Positions 15,959 through 25,245 of a DNA stretch of 64,000 nucleotides are shown here, in pieces. The stretch is from the NCBI RefSeq assembly GCF_019972155.1, contig NZ_BOVL01000007.1, forward strand, positions 124,001 through 188,000, read 5' to 3'. Each line of letters opens with the position of its first letter. Position 1 is the first letter of the stretch. Origin of the DNA: Bradyrhizobium sp. RD5-C2 (GTDB lineage: Bacteria; Pseudomonadota; Alphaproteobacteria; Rhizobiales; Xanthobacteraceae). The position numbers were made by a program, and so were the translations under genes. The notes under the pieces were generated by a model that saw nothing but the letters and a program-made list of their open reading frames with translations, was not told the origin of the DNA and made no database searches.

Positions 15959-16831
15959 ATGAACAAGAGCTTCGAGGAAACTGCCGCTCGTCTGGCGCCG
16001 GCGATCTTTGTCGTGCTGTGGAGCACGGGATTCATCGGCACCAAATACGTCATCAACAACGCGGAGCCGCTGACCTATCTGGCGATCCGAATGGCGTTCG
16101 TGGTGGTGGTGATGGCTGTGATCGCCGCGGTCGCACGGCCGAAATGGCTGGACCGGACAGGTGTTTTCCACAGTGCGGTAGCCGGCATCCTGGTGCATGG
16201 CTTCTATCTCGGCGGCACCGCGATTGCGATCGCGCATTCGATTCCCGCAGGACTGTCGGCGTTGATCCCGGGCTTGCAACCGATCCTGACCTCGACCATC
16301 GCTAACCGCTGGCTCGGCGAGCGCGTCACGCCGCTGCAATGGGGCGGGCTCGTGCTCGGCCTCGCCGGGGTCGTGCTGATCCTGCACAACCGGCCGATGA
16401 CGGGCGATGCGGGATGGGGCTGGCTTGCCTCCGGCGTCTCGCTGATCAGCATCACGCTTGGCACGCTGTACCAGCGCCGTTACTGCAACCAGATTGACTG
16501 GCGCGCCGGCAATCTGGTGCAGTACCTCGCGGTGACGATCTTCTTCGGCATCGGCGCGTGGCTGTTCGAGACCAATGTCGTGCATTGGACCAGCGAGTTT
16601 GTGCTGGCCATTGCCTGGCTGGTGTTCGCGCTGTCGATCGGCTCGATTGGGCTGTTGTACTGGCTGATCCGTCACCATGCCGCGACCTCGGTCGCGAGCC
16701 TGTTCTATCTGGTGCCGGCGGTGACCGCGCTGATGGCCTATGTGTTGTTCGGCGAGCGGCTGGATTACGTCGCGATGGCCGGCATGGCCGCTTGCGCCGC
16801 CGCGGTGCTGGTGGTCAACCGCCGCGCTTAA
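15959..16831 (+). CDS. DMT superfamily (EamA) transporter
   Basis: The 290-residue protein shows ten membrane helices in two EamA repeats, with the family start pattern F-V-V-L-W-S-T-G-F-I-G-T-K-Y-V and the A-I-A-H-S-I-P-A-G-L-S-A-L-I-P-G-L-Q-P-I turn near residue 95. EamA proteins export amino acids, metabolites or drugs. It is convergent with the photolyase gene, 8 bases away. No further context points to a substrate. Confidence 0.85.
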   Translation: MNKSFEETAARLAPAIFVVLWSTGFIGTKYVINNAEPLTYLAIRMAFVVVVMAVIAAVARPKWLDRTGVFHSAVAGILVHGFYLGGTAIAIAHSIPAGLSALIPGLQPILTSTIANRWLGERVTPLQWGGLVLGLAGVVLILHNRPMTGDAGWGWLASGVSLISITLGTLYQRRYCNQIDWRAGNLVQYLAVTIFFGIGAWLFETNVVHWTSEFVLAIAWLVFALSIGSIGLLYWLIRHHAATSVASLFYLVPAVTALMAYVLFGERLDYVAMAGMAACAAAVLVVNRRA

Positions 16832-16839
16832 TCCTTGCT

Positions 16840-18303
16840 CTATTCCTTGCGGCGGATTTTTGTATAGGCCGCGAGCGCACGTTCGCGGCCCTTCTTGTGA
16901 TCGACGATCGGGGCCGGATAGGTCGTGCCGAGCTCGATGCCCGCGCTCGCAAGTTCGATCGGCGTCGCGGTCCAGGGCTGATGGATGATGTCGTTCGGCA
17001 AACGCGCGAGCTCCGGCACCCAGCGCCGGACATAGGCTCCGTCCGGATCGAACTTCTCGCCTTGCAGGATCGGATTGAAGACGCGGAAATAGGGCGCGGC
17101 GTCGGCGCCGGAGCCCGCGACCCATTGCCAGTTCGCCGGATTGGAGCCGGCATCGGCATCGACCAGCGTGTCCCAGAACCATTCTTCGCCGCTGCGCCAG
17201 TCGATCAGCAGGTGCTTCACCAGGAACGAGGCGACCACCATCCGCACCCGGTTGTGCATCACGCCACTGCGCCAGAGCTCGCGCATCCCGGCGTCGACGA
17301 TCGGATAGCCGGTCAGGCCGCGCTGCCAGGCCTTCAAGAAGAGGGCGTTGCGCTTCCACGGAAACGCGTCGAACTGCTCCTGCAGATTCCGATCCGCCAA
17401 ATCAGGCACATCGAACAGCAGGTGGCGGCAGAACTCGCGCCAGCCGAGCTCGCTGAGGAATTTGTCGATGTCGCCGGCGAGGCGCGGGTGCTCGGCGGCG
17501 GCGAAGCGGGCGGCATGCCAGACCTGGCGCGGGCTGATCTCGCCGAAGCGCAGATGCGGCGACAGGCGCGAAGTGCCGTCGCGGTCCGGCCGGTCGCGGT
17601 CGCCGGCATATCCGCTGATGCTCTCATCGAGGAATGTCTTCAGTCGATCGTGCGCCGCGGCTTCGCCGGGGGTCCAGCTTTCGCGTAGGCCGCCGGCCCA
17701 ATCGGGCCGCGTCGGTTCGAGATCCCAGTCGTCGACGGCTTCGCTCGCGATGCCGCTGACGGATGTGAGCTTCCTCGGCGCCGGCAGCGGCTTTGGCGGA
17801 TCGCCGAGACCCTGTACGCGCCGCCAGAATGGCGTGAACACGCGCAAGGCCCGATTATCCTTGTTGCGGATGACCTTGGGGTCAACGAGCAGGTCGCCGG
17901 CAAAAATTTGGGACGCGATGCCGTCAGTTGCGAGCGCAGCTTCGACATCTCTGCCAACGGCTCGATGTGGCGCCTGCGCGATGTCGTTCCAGAACACGGC
18001 GCTCGCATTGATGTCGCGCGCAAGCGTGGCGATCACGGAGGCGGCGGGCCCGGTGCGCAGTACCAGCGTTCCGCCGATCGCATCACAGCTCTTGCGGAGC
18101 GCGCGCAGCGACTGCGCCAGCCACCATCGCGTCGCACCGCCGAGGGGGCGCACCGCCGGCGGCATCAAAGCGCGACTTTCGTCGTCGCGGATATAGAGAC
18201 CAACCACGGGCGCGCCGCGGCTGGCCGCATCATGCAGGGCCGGGTGATCCGACAGCCGCAGATCGTCGCGGAACCAGACGATAACAGGCTGTGCGCGGGC
18301 CAC
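16840..18303 (-). CDS. phrB: Deoxyribodipyrimidine photolyase
   Basis: This 487-residue class I CPD photolyase has the N-terminal antenna-binding Rossmann domain (V-W-F-R-D-D-L-R-L-S-D-H-P-A-L) and the C-terminal FAD domain with L-S-P-H-L-R-F-G-E-I-S, E-L-G-W-R-E-F-C-R-H, N-R-V-R-M-V-V-A-S-F-L-V-K-H and N-P-A-N-W-Q-W-V-A-G-S-G. It repairs UV-made pyrimidine dimers using blue light. It lies 21 bases downstream of the peroxiredoxin gene on the same strand, so the two likely form a light/oxidative stress operon. The symbol is by family; phrB is the common name. Confidence 0.95.
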   Translation of the reverse strand: MARAQPVIVWFRDDLRLSDHPALHDAASRGAPVVGLYIRDDESRALMPPAVRPLGGATRWWLAQSLRALRKSCDAIGGTLVLRTGPAASVIATLARDINASAVFWNDIAQAPHRAVGRDVEAALATDGIASQIFAGDLLVDPKVIRNKDNRALRVFTPFWRRVQGLGDPPKPLPAPRKLTSVSGIASEAVDDWDLEPTRPDWAGGLRESWTPGEAAAHDRLKTFLDESISGYAGDRDRPDRDGTSRLSPHLRFGEISPRQVWHAARFAAAEHPRLAGDIDKFLSELGWREFCRHLLFDVPDLADRNLQEQFDAFPWKRNALFLKAWQRGLTGYPIVDAGMRELWRSGVMHNRVRMVVASFLVKHLLIDWRSGEEWFWDTLVDADAGSNPANWQWVAGSGADAAPYFRVFNPILQGEKFDPDGAYVRRWVPELARLPNDIIHQPWTATPIELASAGIELGTTYPAPIVDHKKGRERALAAYTKIRRKE

Positions 18304-18324
18304 CCGGACGCTGCGTACTAACAG

Positions 18325-18984
<660 letters not shown>

Positions 18985-19373
18985 GATTTTACCTCATCTA
19001 TTTGATGTTGCAGATAAAATTGTATTTGAGGTGGTCGGTTCCCAGTATAGGACGCAACAAGGCTTAAGTGAAAGGCTTCTGAAAAAAGGTGAGACATTTC
19101 TTCTTGAGGGTGGAATTCCAAGCAACTTGTTTTGATCAGTAGTCCTGCGACGAAATATCAGCTGCGGCACAAAAGCTTGGAAATGCCCAGATAAAGCCGC
19201 TTATCGCCGTCATCACGCCGGCCCCGGCTGCTATAGGACTGAACCGTGACAGCGTTTAAATCGACCAAATAGCAACCATCTAAAAATCTCGGAACCCAAG
19301 TTCCGAATCATTAACCACTCGTTTACGCCCGCATGGAAAAGCTGGCCTCAGATAGGAATTGAAAGCTCCCACA
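18985..19373. other. Divergent intergenic region with hairpin
   Basis: This 389-base AT-richer region separates the peroxiredoxin gene from the rightward unknown gene. It holds the perfect hairpin TCGGAAC-CCAA-GTTCCGA (19289-19306) and a CtrA-like box just after it. No gene was found. Confidence 0.5.
19311..19326 (+). promoter_or_regulatory. CtrA-like box
   Basis: TTAA (19311-19314), seven bases, then TTTAC: one mismatch to the CtrA consensus TTAA-N7-TTAAC. It lies 47 bases before the ATG at 19374. Binding is inferred from sequence only. Confidence 0.4.
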
Positions 19374-19955
19374 ATGTCTACCCCAAGTACCAAGACCGCT
19401 GAGGCTCTCAGCGGTGCGTTGCATCCATCCTGCCGCAAGACCGCCGCCCATGCGCTGACCATCGTGCGCGACGGCGTGATCACAGGCGAAGGCCCGACCA
19501 CCAAGGGCCGTATCCATTTCTCCCGGTCACTCGATGCCGATGATGCTGCCTGGTGCGCGCGCATCCTGACGGCGGCCGCGGTTGAGCATCAGCCGGTCAG
19601 CCGGGCGGAGATCGAGGCGCTGTTCGCGATCAACGAGGCGGCTGCCGAGCGCAGCGATGCCGGCCGGTTCGACGACCTGCTCGCCAAGGCGATCGCCCAT
19701 CATGCCGCGTCCGAGTCCGGCCTGCCGGTGCCGCCGCGCACGGTGGCGCTGTCGCCGGACACGAACATCGATCGCTGGGCGCCGACGCAGGGCACCAAGA
19801 TGGACACCAAGGTCCTGGAATGGATCGCGGGCCGGATGCGCGGTCAGCGCCGCACCGGCCGCGCGCTCGCGGCGATGGTGGCGACGCTGGTCGGCGCGAC
19901 TGCGCTGCCGCTCGCAGCCCAGCTGCCCAACGTGTTCGACATCGGGATGATGTGA
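19374..19955 (+). CDS. Conserved hypothetical protein, 193 aa
   Basis: The product is mainly soluble with a strongly basic segment (R-M-R-G-Q-R-R-T-G-R) followed by one C-terminal hydrophobic helix (A-L-A-A-M-V-A-T-L-V-G-A-T-A-L-P-L-A-A-Q), so it may be tail-anchored. The N-terminal part contains I-V-R-D-G-V-I-T-G-E-G. A TTG at 19359 could also be the start; ATG 19374 was preferred. No family was recognised. A CtrA-like box stands upstream. Confidence 0.6.
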   Translation: MSTPSTKTAEALSGALHPSCRKTAAHALTIVRDGVITGEGPTTKGRIHFSRSLDADDAAWCARILTAAAVEHQPVSRAEIEALFAINEAAAERSDAGRFDDLLAKAIAHHAASESGLPVPPRTVALSPDTNIDRWAPTQGTKMDTKVLEWIAGRMRGQRRTGRALAAMVATLVGATALPLAAQLPNVFDIGMM

Positions 19956-19957
19956 TC

Positions 19958-20008
19958 GTTCGGGATGATGGTGATCATCCGGGATGATGCCTGTGCATCA
20001 TCCCGAAC
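19958..20008. terminator. Terminator built from repeated CGGGATGATG units
   Basis: GTTCGGGATGATG (19958-19970) is the exact reverse complement of CATCATCCCGAAC (19996-20008), a 13-base stem. CGGGATGATG occurs three times directly (19943, 19961, 19980) and once inverted (19996), so several alternative hairpins can form. The site lies between convergent genes and can stop both transcripts. Confidence 0.65.
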
Positions 20009-20035
20009 CACGACTTCAAGCGAGAGCGGCGGGGA

Positions 20036-21877
20036 TCACTTCCCCGCCGTTTTCTGTTTGCCGCTGGTCTCCTCGAGCCCGAGCGTCCGCCCCGGGAACC
20101 CGGCGACGTCGAAATAACGGGTCGAGAGCACGCGCTGGAATTTCAGCACGGTGCGCAGGCCATTGGCCGAAGGCTTCTTCGACATGAGGGTGCCCTCGGC
20201 CATCTTCGGCACGATGCCGTTCGGCAGTGCTTCCGACATCACCCGGCCGATCAGCCCGCCATTGTTCGGCGCGCGCAGGCCGAGCAATTGTGCCGCGGTC
20301 ATGCCGACATCGGCGTTGCTGACCGGCAGCGGATCGACATAGCCCGCCTTGAAGTCGGGGCCGATCGCCGCGGTGAAGTTGTAGGTATCGCCGCGGCTGA
20401 AGCTGCCATGCATGCCCTGGCCCTGGCGCAGCACGGTGTCGGCGATCTGCACCGAGCAGTTGGTCGGGATCTCGCAGCCGCTCGACCAGGAGCGGAAGTT
20501 GACCACGATCGACGGGTTCGGTGTCACGGCCTTGCCCTTCAAATTGAGGTTCGACATCGGCAGTGTGCCGGGGAAGGTGCCGAGCTTGTCGTCGACAAAC
20601 AGGCCGCTGACATAGTCCTGCTCAAGCAGCGCCTTGATGACGCGGTCGGCGAGCTTCTTGTCGCGGTTCGGCAGATAGATGAGGTCGGAGCCGCCATTGG
20701 TCGCGATCACGACGTCGGGCTTGGTCGGGTCCTGGCCGAGCACGCCGTTGCCGGCCTTCGGATGGGCATTGTCGGCGACCTTGGCGTTCTTGTCGTTGGG
20801 ATCGAACAGCGGCAGGTTCAGCGCCTTGGCGAGATCGATCGCCAAAAAGCCCATCGGCAGGAAATCCTTCGGCGTGTCGTCATAGGCGACCTTGACCGAG
20901 GGGCTGGTCTTGCTTTCCTTCGAGATCGTCGAGAAGCCGTGGTCGGAGGAGACCATGATGTTGGTGTTGGCAGAAAGTCCGAGTTCGTCGAGCGCCTTGC
21001 GGAGCTGGGCGAGGTTGTTGTCGGCATTCTTGATGCCGGCCATCGAGGTCGGGCCGTTGATGCCGGGCGTGATGGTGTTGAGGCTGTCGCCGGTGTTGTG
21101 CTGGCTGCCGTCCGGATCGCGCGACCAGAACACCAGCACGAACGGCTTGTTACGCGCCTTGAACATCGGCAGCACGACCTTGGTCGCGACGTCGGCCATG
21201 TAGGCCTGCTGGGCGACGTTGGCGACCGTCGTGCCGGGTGTCTTGGCGTCGCCGGCCTTGGCATTGTCGCCGCGGCTCGGGGTGGCGAGCGGCAGGCCGG
21301 CGTTGGTCAGCGCGTCCTTCATCTCGTCGGAGAGCGGCACGCCGGCCTTGCCGCCGGTGGAATCGTCGACCACGATCGTGTTCTTGCCGCGATCGGTGTG
21401 GTCGAACAGCAGGGTCGGACCGAGCTTGCCGATGGCGGCGGTGCTGAAGCCCTGGCCGCGGGCCATTTTCAACAGGGTCTCCTCGTTGAGGTAGTCGCCA
21501 TTGAAGTGATCGTCGATATCGGCGAGCACGGCGTCGTTCTCGATGAAGGGGACCACGGTGTCGCCGGCGGGCACCGAGGTGTAGCCGGTAAAGATCGTGT
21601 TGGAGAAGGTGCCGGTGTCGCCGAGATAGTGGCCGGTCGAGAGCGCCGAGCTGTTCGCCATCGTGAAGGTCGGGAACAGCGAATGCGAATTCTTGAAATG
21701 GACCCCCTTTTCGCGGATCTCGGCCATCGCAGGCGCCGTCTGCGGCGTCACGATGCCGCCGCGCAGGCCGTCGGGGACGAACAGGATCAGGTTGCGGGGT
21801 TTTGCATTTTGCGCGGAAGCGGCGCCGGCCGAGAGCGCGATCATGCTCGCGGACAGTAATGTAATGGCATGGCGCAT
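20036..21877 (-). CDS. Periplasmic alkaline phosphatase superfamily (nucleotide pyrophosphatase-like) enzyme
   Basis: ATG 21877 has AGGGGGAA upstream; residues 1-23 are a signal peptide (A-S-A cleavage). The 613-residue product carries the metal-binding set of the superfamily in order: F-V-P-D-G, a Thr nucleophile in P-T-F-T-M-A-N, D-P-D-G-S-Q-H, S-S-D-H-G-F and G-M-H-G-S-F. These bind two zinc or iron ions, and the enzyme should hydrolyse phosphate mono- or diesters in the periplasm. The extra insertions beyond the core make the protein larger than simple pyrophosphatases. The substrate is unknown. The gene stands alone between two terminators. Confidence 0.85.
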   Translation of the reverse strand: MRHAITLLSASMIALSAGAASAQNAKPRNLILFVPDGLRGGIVTPQTAPAMAEIREKGVHFKNSHSLFPTFTMANSSALSTGHYLGDTGTFSNTIFTGYTSVPAGDTVVPFIENDAVLADIDDHFNGDYLNEETLLKMARGQGFSTAAIGKLGPTLLFDHTDRGKNTIVVDDSTGGKAGVPLSDEMKDALTNAGLPLATPSRGDNAKAGDAKTPGTTVANVAQQAYMADVATKVVLPMFKARNKPFVLVFWSRDPDGSQHNTGDSLNTITPGINGPTSMAGIKNADNNLAQLRKALDELGLSANTNIMVSSDHGFSTISKESKTSPSVKVAYDDTPKDFLPMGFLAIDLAKALNLPLFDPNDKNAKVADNAHPKAGNGVLGQDPTKPDVVIATNGGSDLIYLPNRDKKLADRVIKALLEQDYVSGLFVDDKLGTFPGTLPMSNLNLKGKAVTPNPSIVVNFRSWSSGCEIPTNCSVQIADTVLRQGQGMHGSFSRGDTYNFTAAIGPDFKAGYVDPLPVSNADVGMTAAQLLGLRAPNNGGLIGRVMSEALPNGIVPKMAEGTLMSKKPSANGLRTVLKFQRVLSTRYFDVAGFPGRTLGLEETSGKQKTAGK

Positions 21878-21951
21878 TTTGTTATTCCCCCTGATGAAGC
21901 CCCGCGGCAGCCCGCCGCAGCTTTCGTTTAGTTTTGCCACATGACAGAAAT

Positions 21952-21978
21952 GTTACAGCGCCCGCCGGGCGCTGTAAC
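21952..21978. terminator. Strong hairpin terminator after czcA
   Basis: GTTACAGCGCCC (21952-21963) and GGGCGCTGTAAC (21967-21978) form a perfect 12-base stem with a GCC loop. It lies 43 bases past the czcA stop on the leftward strand; read in that direction it is followed by ATTTCTG, only weakly T-rich. Confidence 0.75.
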
Positions 21979-22020
21979 TGCCGGATTTTTCTTGGCGACG
22001 GCCGGTCAGCCAGCCAGCCG

Positions 22021-25000
22021 TCATTCCGCGGGCTGAACCGCGGTTCTCTCATTGCGCGCAGCGCTGCCGGCATGCCCGTACCGTGCATAGAGCGCGGGCA
22101 GGACGGCGAGCGTGAGCAGGGTCGCGCTGATCAGGCCGCCGATCACGACGGTAGCGAGCGGCTTCTGCACCTCGGCGCCGGTGCCGGTGGCGAACGCCAT
22201 CGGCACGAAACCGAGCGAGGCCACCAGCGCGGTCATCACCACCGGCCGGAAGCGGGTGAGGGCGCCTTGCTCGATGGCCTCCCGCAACGGCACGCCGCGC
22301 TCGCGCAATTGCCTGACGAAGCTCAGCATCACGAGCCCGTTCAGCACCGCAACGCCGGATAGCGCGATGAAGCCGACCGCCGCTGAAATCGAGAATGGCA
22401 TGCCGCGCAGCCACAGCGCCGCGATGCCGCCGGTGAGCGCCAGCGGCACCGCGCTGAACACCAAGAGCGCATCGCGCGCCGATCCCATCGCCGCCAGCAG
22501 CAGCAGGAAGATCATCGCAAAGCAGGCCGGCACCACGACGGCAAGGCGCTGGCGCGCCCCGGCGAGATTCTCCGACTGGCCACCCCAGGTCATCCAGTAG
22601 CCGGGCGGCAGCTGCACCGATTGCGTGACCTTTGCCTGGGCTTCCTCGACCACCGAGCCGAGATCGCGGCCGCGGACATTGGCCGTCACCACGATGCGGC
22701 GCTTGCCGTTCTCGCGGCTGATCTGGTTCGGTCCCTCGGTAAAGGAGAATTGCGCGACGCGGTTGAGCGGCAGGCTCTGCACCGGTGAACTCGGCGTTGC
22801 CTTCGGCAAGGCGACCGGCAGATTGCTCAGCGCCTCGAGATCGGAGCGCACGCTCTCCGGCAGTCGCACCACGATGTCGAAGCTGCGATCGCCCTCGTAG
22901 ACCACGCCGGCATCCTGGCCGCCGACCGCCGCACCGATCACGTCCTGGACCTCGGAGACGCTGAGGCCACGCCGGGCGATCGCCGCCTTGTCGACCTTGA
23001 TCTCCAGCACGGGCAGGCCGCCGGCCTGCTCGACCTTGACGTCGGTGGCGCCGCGCACGCCGCGCAGCGCTGATGCAATCTGGTTGGCGGCCTTCTGCAT
23101 CGGTTCGAACTCGTCGCCGAACACCTTGACTGCGATGTCGCCGCGAACGCCGGCGAGCAGTTCGTTGAAGCGCATCTGGATCGGCTGGGTGAATTCATAG
23201 ACGTTGCCCGGCAGCCGGCCGACCGCTTTCGAGATCTCCTCGATCAACTGCTCCTTGGTCAGCGACGGATCCGGCCACTCTGCGCGCGGCTTCAGGATGA
23301 TGAAGGTGTCGGACGCGTTCGGCGGCATCGGGTCGCTCGCCACCTCGGCGGTACCGGTCTTGGAGAAGACGAACGACACCTGCGGAAAGCGGCTGACCGC
23401 CTTCTCGACCGAGAGCTGCATCGCCTGCGACTGCGACAGCGCCGTGCTCGGAATCCTGAGCGCGTGCATGGCGATGTTCTTCTCGTCGAGCGAGGGGATG
23501 AACTCCTGGCCGAGCCGGAAGAACCCGAACAGGGCGGTGGCGAACAACACGACCGCCAAGGCGATAACGGGCAGGGGCGTCGCAACCGCGCGCCGGAGCA
23601 GCGGGCTGTACCCGCGCTTCAATGCGGCAACGAGCCAGTTCTCTTTCTCCCGCACGCGGCCGGTGATGCCGATCGCGATCAGCGCCGGAACCAGCGTCAG
23701 CGACAGCACGAAGGCGGCAGCAAGCGCGAGAATCACGGTCAGCGCCATCGGCTCGAACATCTTGCCTTCGACGCCGGTGAAGGTGAGGAGCGGCACATAG
23801 ACCAGCAGGACGATGGCCTGGCCGTAGAGGCTCGGCTGCACCATTTCCACGGCGGACGCCCGCACCGTCGCCAGCCGTTCGTCGCGCGTCAGCACGCGGC
23901 CGAGCGCATGCTGCTTCTCGGCGAGATGACGCAGGCTGTTCTCGGTGATGATGACGGCGCCATCGACGATCAGGCCGAAATCCAGCGCACCAAGGCTCAT
24001 CAGATTGGCGCTTATGCGGCCCTGAAACATGCCGATCGCCGTCATCAGCATGGCGATCGGGATCACCAGTGCCGTGATCAATGCCGCGCGGAAATTGCCG
24101 AGCAGCACGAACAGCACCGCGACCACCAGCAGCGCGCCTTCGCTGAGATTGCGGGCCACCGTACCGATGGTCGCATCGACCAGCTGGGTGCGATCGAGCA
24201 CGGTCTCGACTGCGACGCCTGCCGGCAAGGAGGGCGTGATCGCGCGCAGCTTGGCATCGACCGCGGCCGATACCGTGCGGCTGTTGGCGCCGATCAGCAT
24301 CAGTGCGGTGCCGACCACGACCTCGCGGCCGTTCTCGCTGGCGCTGCCGGTGCGCGTCTCGCCGCCGATCGAGAGCGAGGCGAGGTCGCGGATCCGGACC
24401 GGGACGCCGCCGCGGGTGGTGACGACGACGGCGCCGAGCTCCTCGATGTTTTCGAGGCGACCGCCCGAGCGGACCACGAATCCTTCGCCGTTGCGCTCGA
24501 TATAGCGCGCGCCGCGGCTGACATTGTTGCTCTCGATCGCTTTGGCGACGTCGGCGAAGGTGAGGCCGAGCGCGATCAGCTTCGCCGCATCGGGATGGAC
24601 CTGGTACTGCTTGAGATAGCCGCCGATCGAATCGACGCCCGCGACACCAGGCACCATCTTGATCTGCGGCTTGATGATCCAGTCCTGCACCGTGCGCAGA
24701 TAGGCGTCCTTCTCGACCTCGCCTTGCAGCACCTGGCCGTCCGCCGTCAGGAAGCGGCCGTCGCTCTGCAGACCCGGCGCGCCGTCGGTCTGCACCTTCT
24801 GGCCGGAGTAGTGGACGGTCCACATGTAGATTTCGCCAAGACCCGTCGTGGTCGGGCCAATCCGCGGCTCGATGCCTTGCGGCAGGCGCGCGCGAACCTC
24901 GGTCAGGCGCTCGCCGACTTGCTGGCGGGCGAAATAGATGTCGGTGGCTTCGCTGAACACCGCTGTGATCTGCGAGAAGCCGTTACGGGAGAGCGAGCGT

Positions 25001-25245
25001 GTGCTCTCGAGTCCCGGCGCGCCCGCCAGCGCCGTCTCGATCGGGAAGGTGATCTGCTTCTCGATTTCCGCCGGCGACAGCGCCGGGGCGACGGTGTTGA
25101 TCTGAACCTGCTTGTTGGTGATGTCGGGCACTGCGTCGATCGGCAGCCTGGTCAATGCGAGGCCGCCGAGGAACATCAGCACCGCCGCCAGGGTGACGAC
25201 CACCCAACGCCGCTGGATCGCCAGACCGATGATGCGCTCAATCAT
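22021..25245 (-). CDS. CzcA/CusA family heavy-metal efflux RND pump
   Basis: The 1074-residue inner membrane proton/metal antiporter shows twelve helices, two large periplasmic loops, and the HME-RND motif A-L-D-F-G-L-I-V-D-G-A-V-I-I in helix 4, whose Asp residues relay protons in divalent (Co, Zn, Cd) pumps. L-P-I-D-A-V-P-D-I-T-N-K-Q-V-Q-I-N near the N-terminus is a hallmark of the family. It overlaps the adaptor gene by 8 bases and is the last gene of the operon. Which metal is moved cannot be fixed from sequence here. The outer membrane CzcC partner is not in the window. Confidence 0.95.
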   Translation of the reverse strand: MIERIIGLAIQRRWVVVTLAAVLMFLGGLALTRLPIDAVPDITNKQVQINTVAPALSPAEIEKQITFPIETALAGAPGLESTRSLSRNGFSQITAVFSEATDIYFARQQVGERLTEVRARLPQGIEPRIGPTTTGLGEIYMWTVHYSGQKVQTDGAPGLQSDGRFLTADGQVLQGEVEKDAYLRTVQDWIIKPQIKMVPGVAGVDSIGGYLKQYQVHPDAAKLIALGLTFADVAKAIESNNVSRGARYIERNGEGFVVRSGGRLENIEELGAVVVTTRGGVPVRIRDLASLSIGGETRTGSASENGREVVVGTALMLIGANSRTVSAAVDAKLRAITPSLPAGVAVETVLDRTQLVDATIGTVARNLSEGALLVVAVLFVLLGNFRAALITALVIPIAMLMTAIGMFQGRISANLMSLGALDFGLIVDGAVIITENSLRHLAEKQHALGRVLTRDERLATVRASAVEMVQPSLYGQAIVLLVYVPLLTFTGVEGKMFEPMALTVILALAAAFVLSLTLVPALIAIGITGRVREKENWLVAALKRGYSPLLRRAVATPLPVIALAVVLFATALFGFFRLGQEFIPSLDEKNIAMHALRIPSTALSQSQAMQLSVEKAVSRFPQVSFVFSKTGTAEVASDPMPPNASDTFIILKPRAEWPDPSLTKEQLIEEISKAVGRLPGNVYEFTQPIQMRFNELLAGVRGDIAVKVFGDEFEPMQKAANQIASALRGVRGATDVKVEQAGGLPVLEIKVDKAAIARRGLSVSEVQDVIGAAVGGQDAGVVYEGDRSFDIVVRLPESVRSDLEALSNLPVALPKATPSSPVQSLPLNRVAQFSFTEGPNQISRENGKRRIVVTANVRGRDLGSVVEEAQAKVTQSVQLPPGYWMTWGGQSENLAGARQRLAVVVPACFAMIFLLLLAAMGSARDALLVFSAVPLALTGGIAALWLRGMPFSISAAVGFIALSGVAVLNGLVMLSFVRQLRERGVPLREAIEQGALTRFRPVVMTALVASLGFVPMAFATGTGAEVQKPLATVVIGGLISATLLTLAVLPALYARYGHAGSAARNERTAVQPAE

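Noticed and set aside
15299..17359. Long minus-strand open frame of 686 codons
   Set aside because: It runs through the plus-strand small gene and DMT carrier and overlaps the end of the photolyase gene in another frame. Its Arg/Asp-rich composition is that of a shadow frame in high-GC DNA.
20288..21859. 523-codon plus-strand frame opposite the alkaline-phosphatase-like gene
   Set aside because: It mirrors the minus-strand gene, which has a signal peptide, metal motifs and a ribosome-binding site. The plus frame has none of these.
21942..21951. TGACAGAAAT as a second GbsR operator
   Set aside because: Only one half of the palindrome is present and it lies behind a gene end next to a terminator; a chance match is likely.
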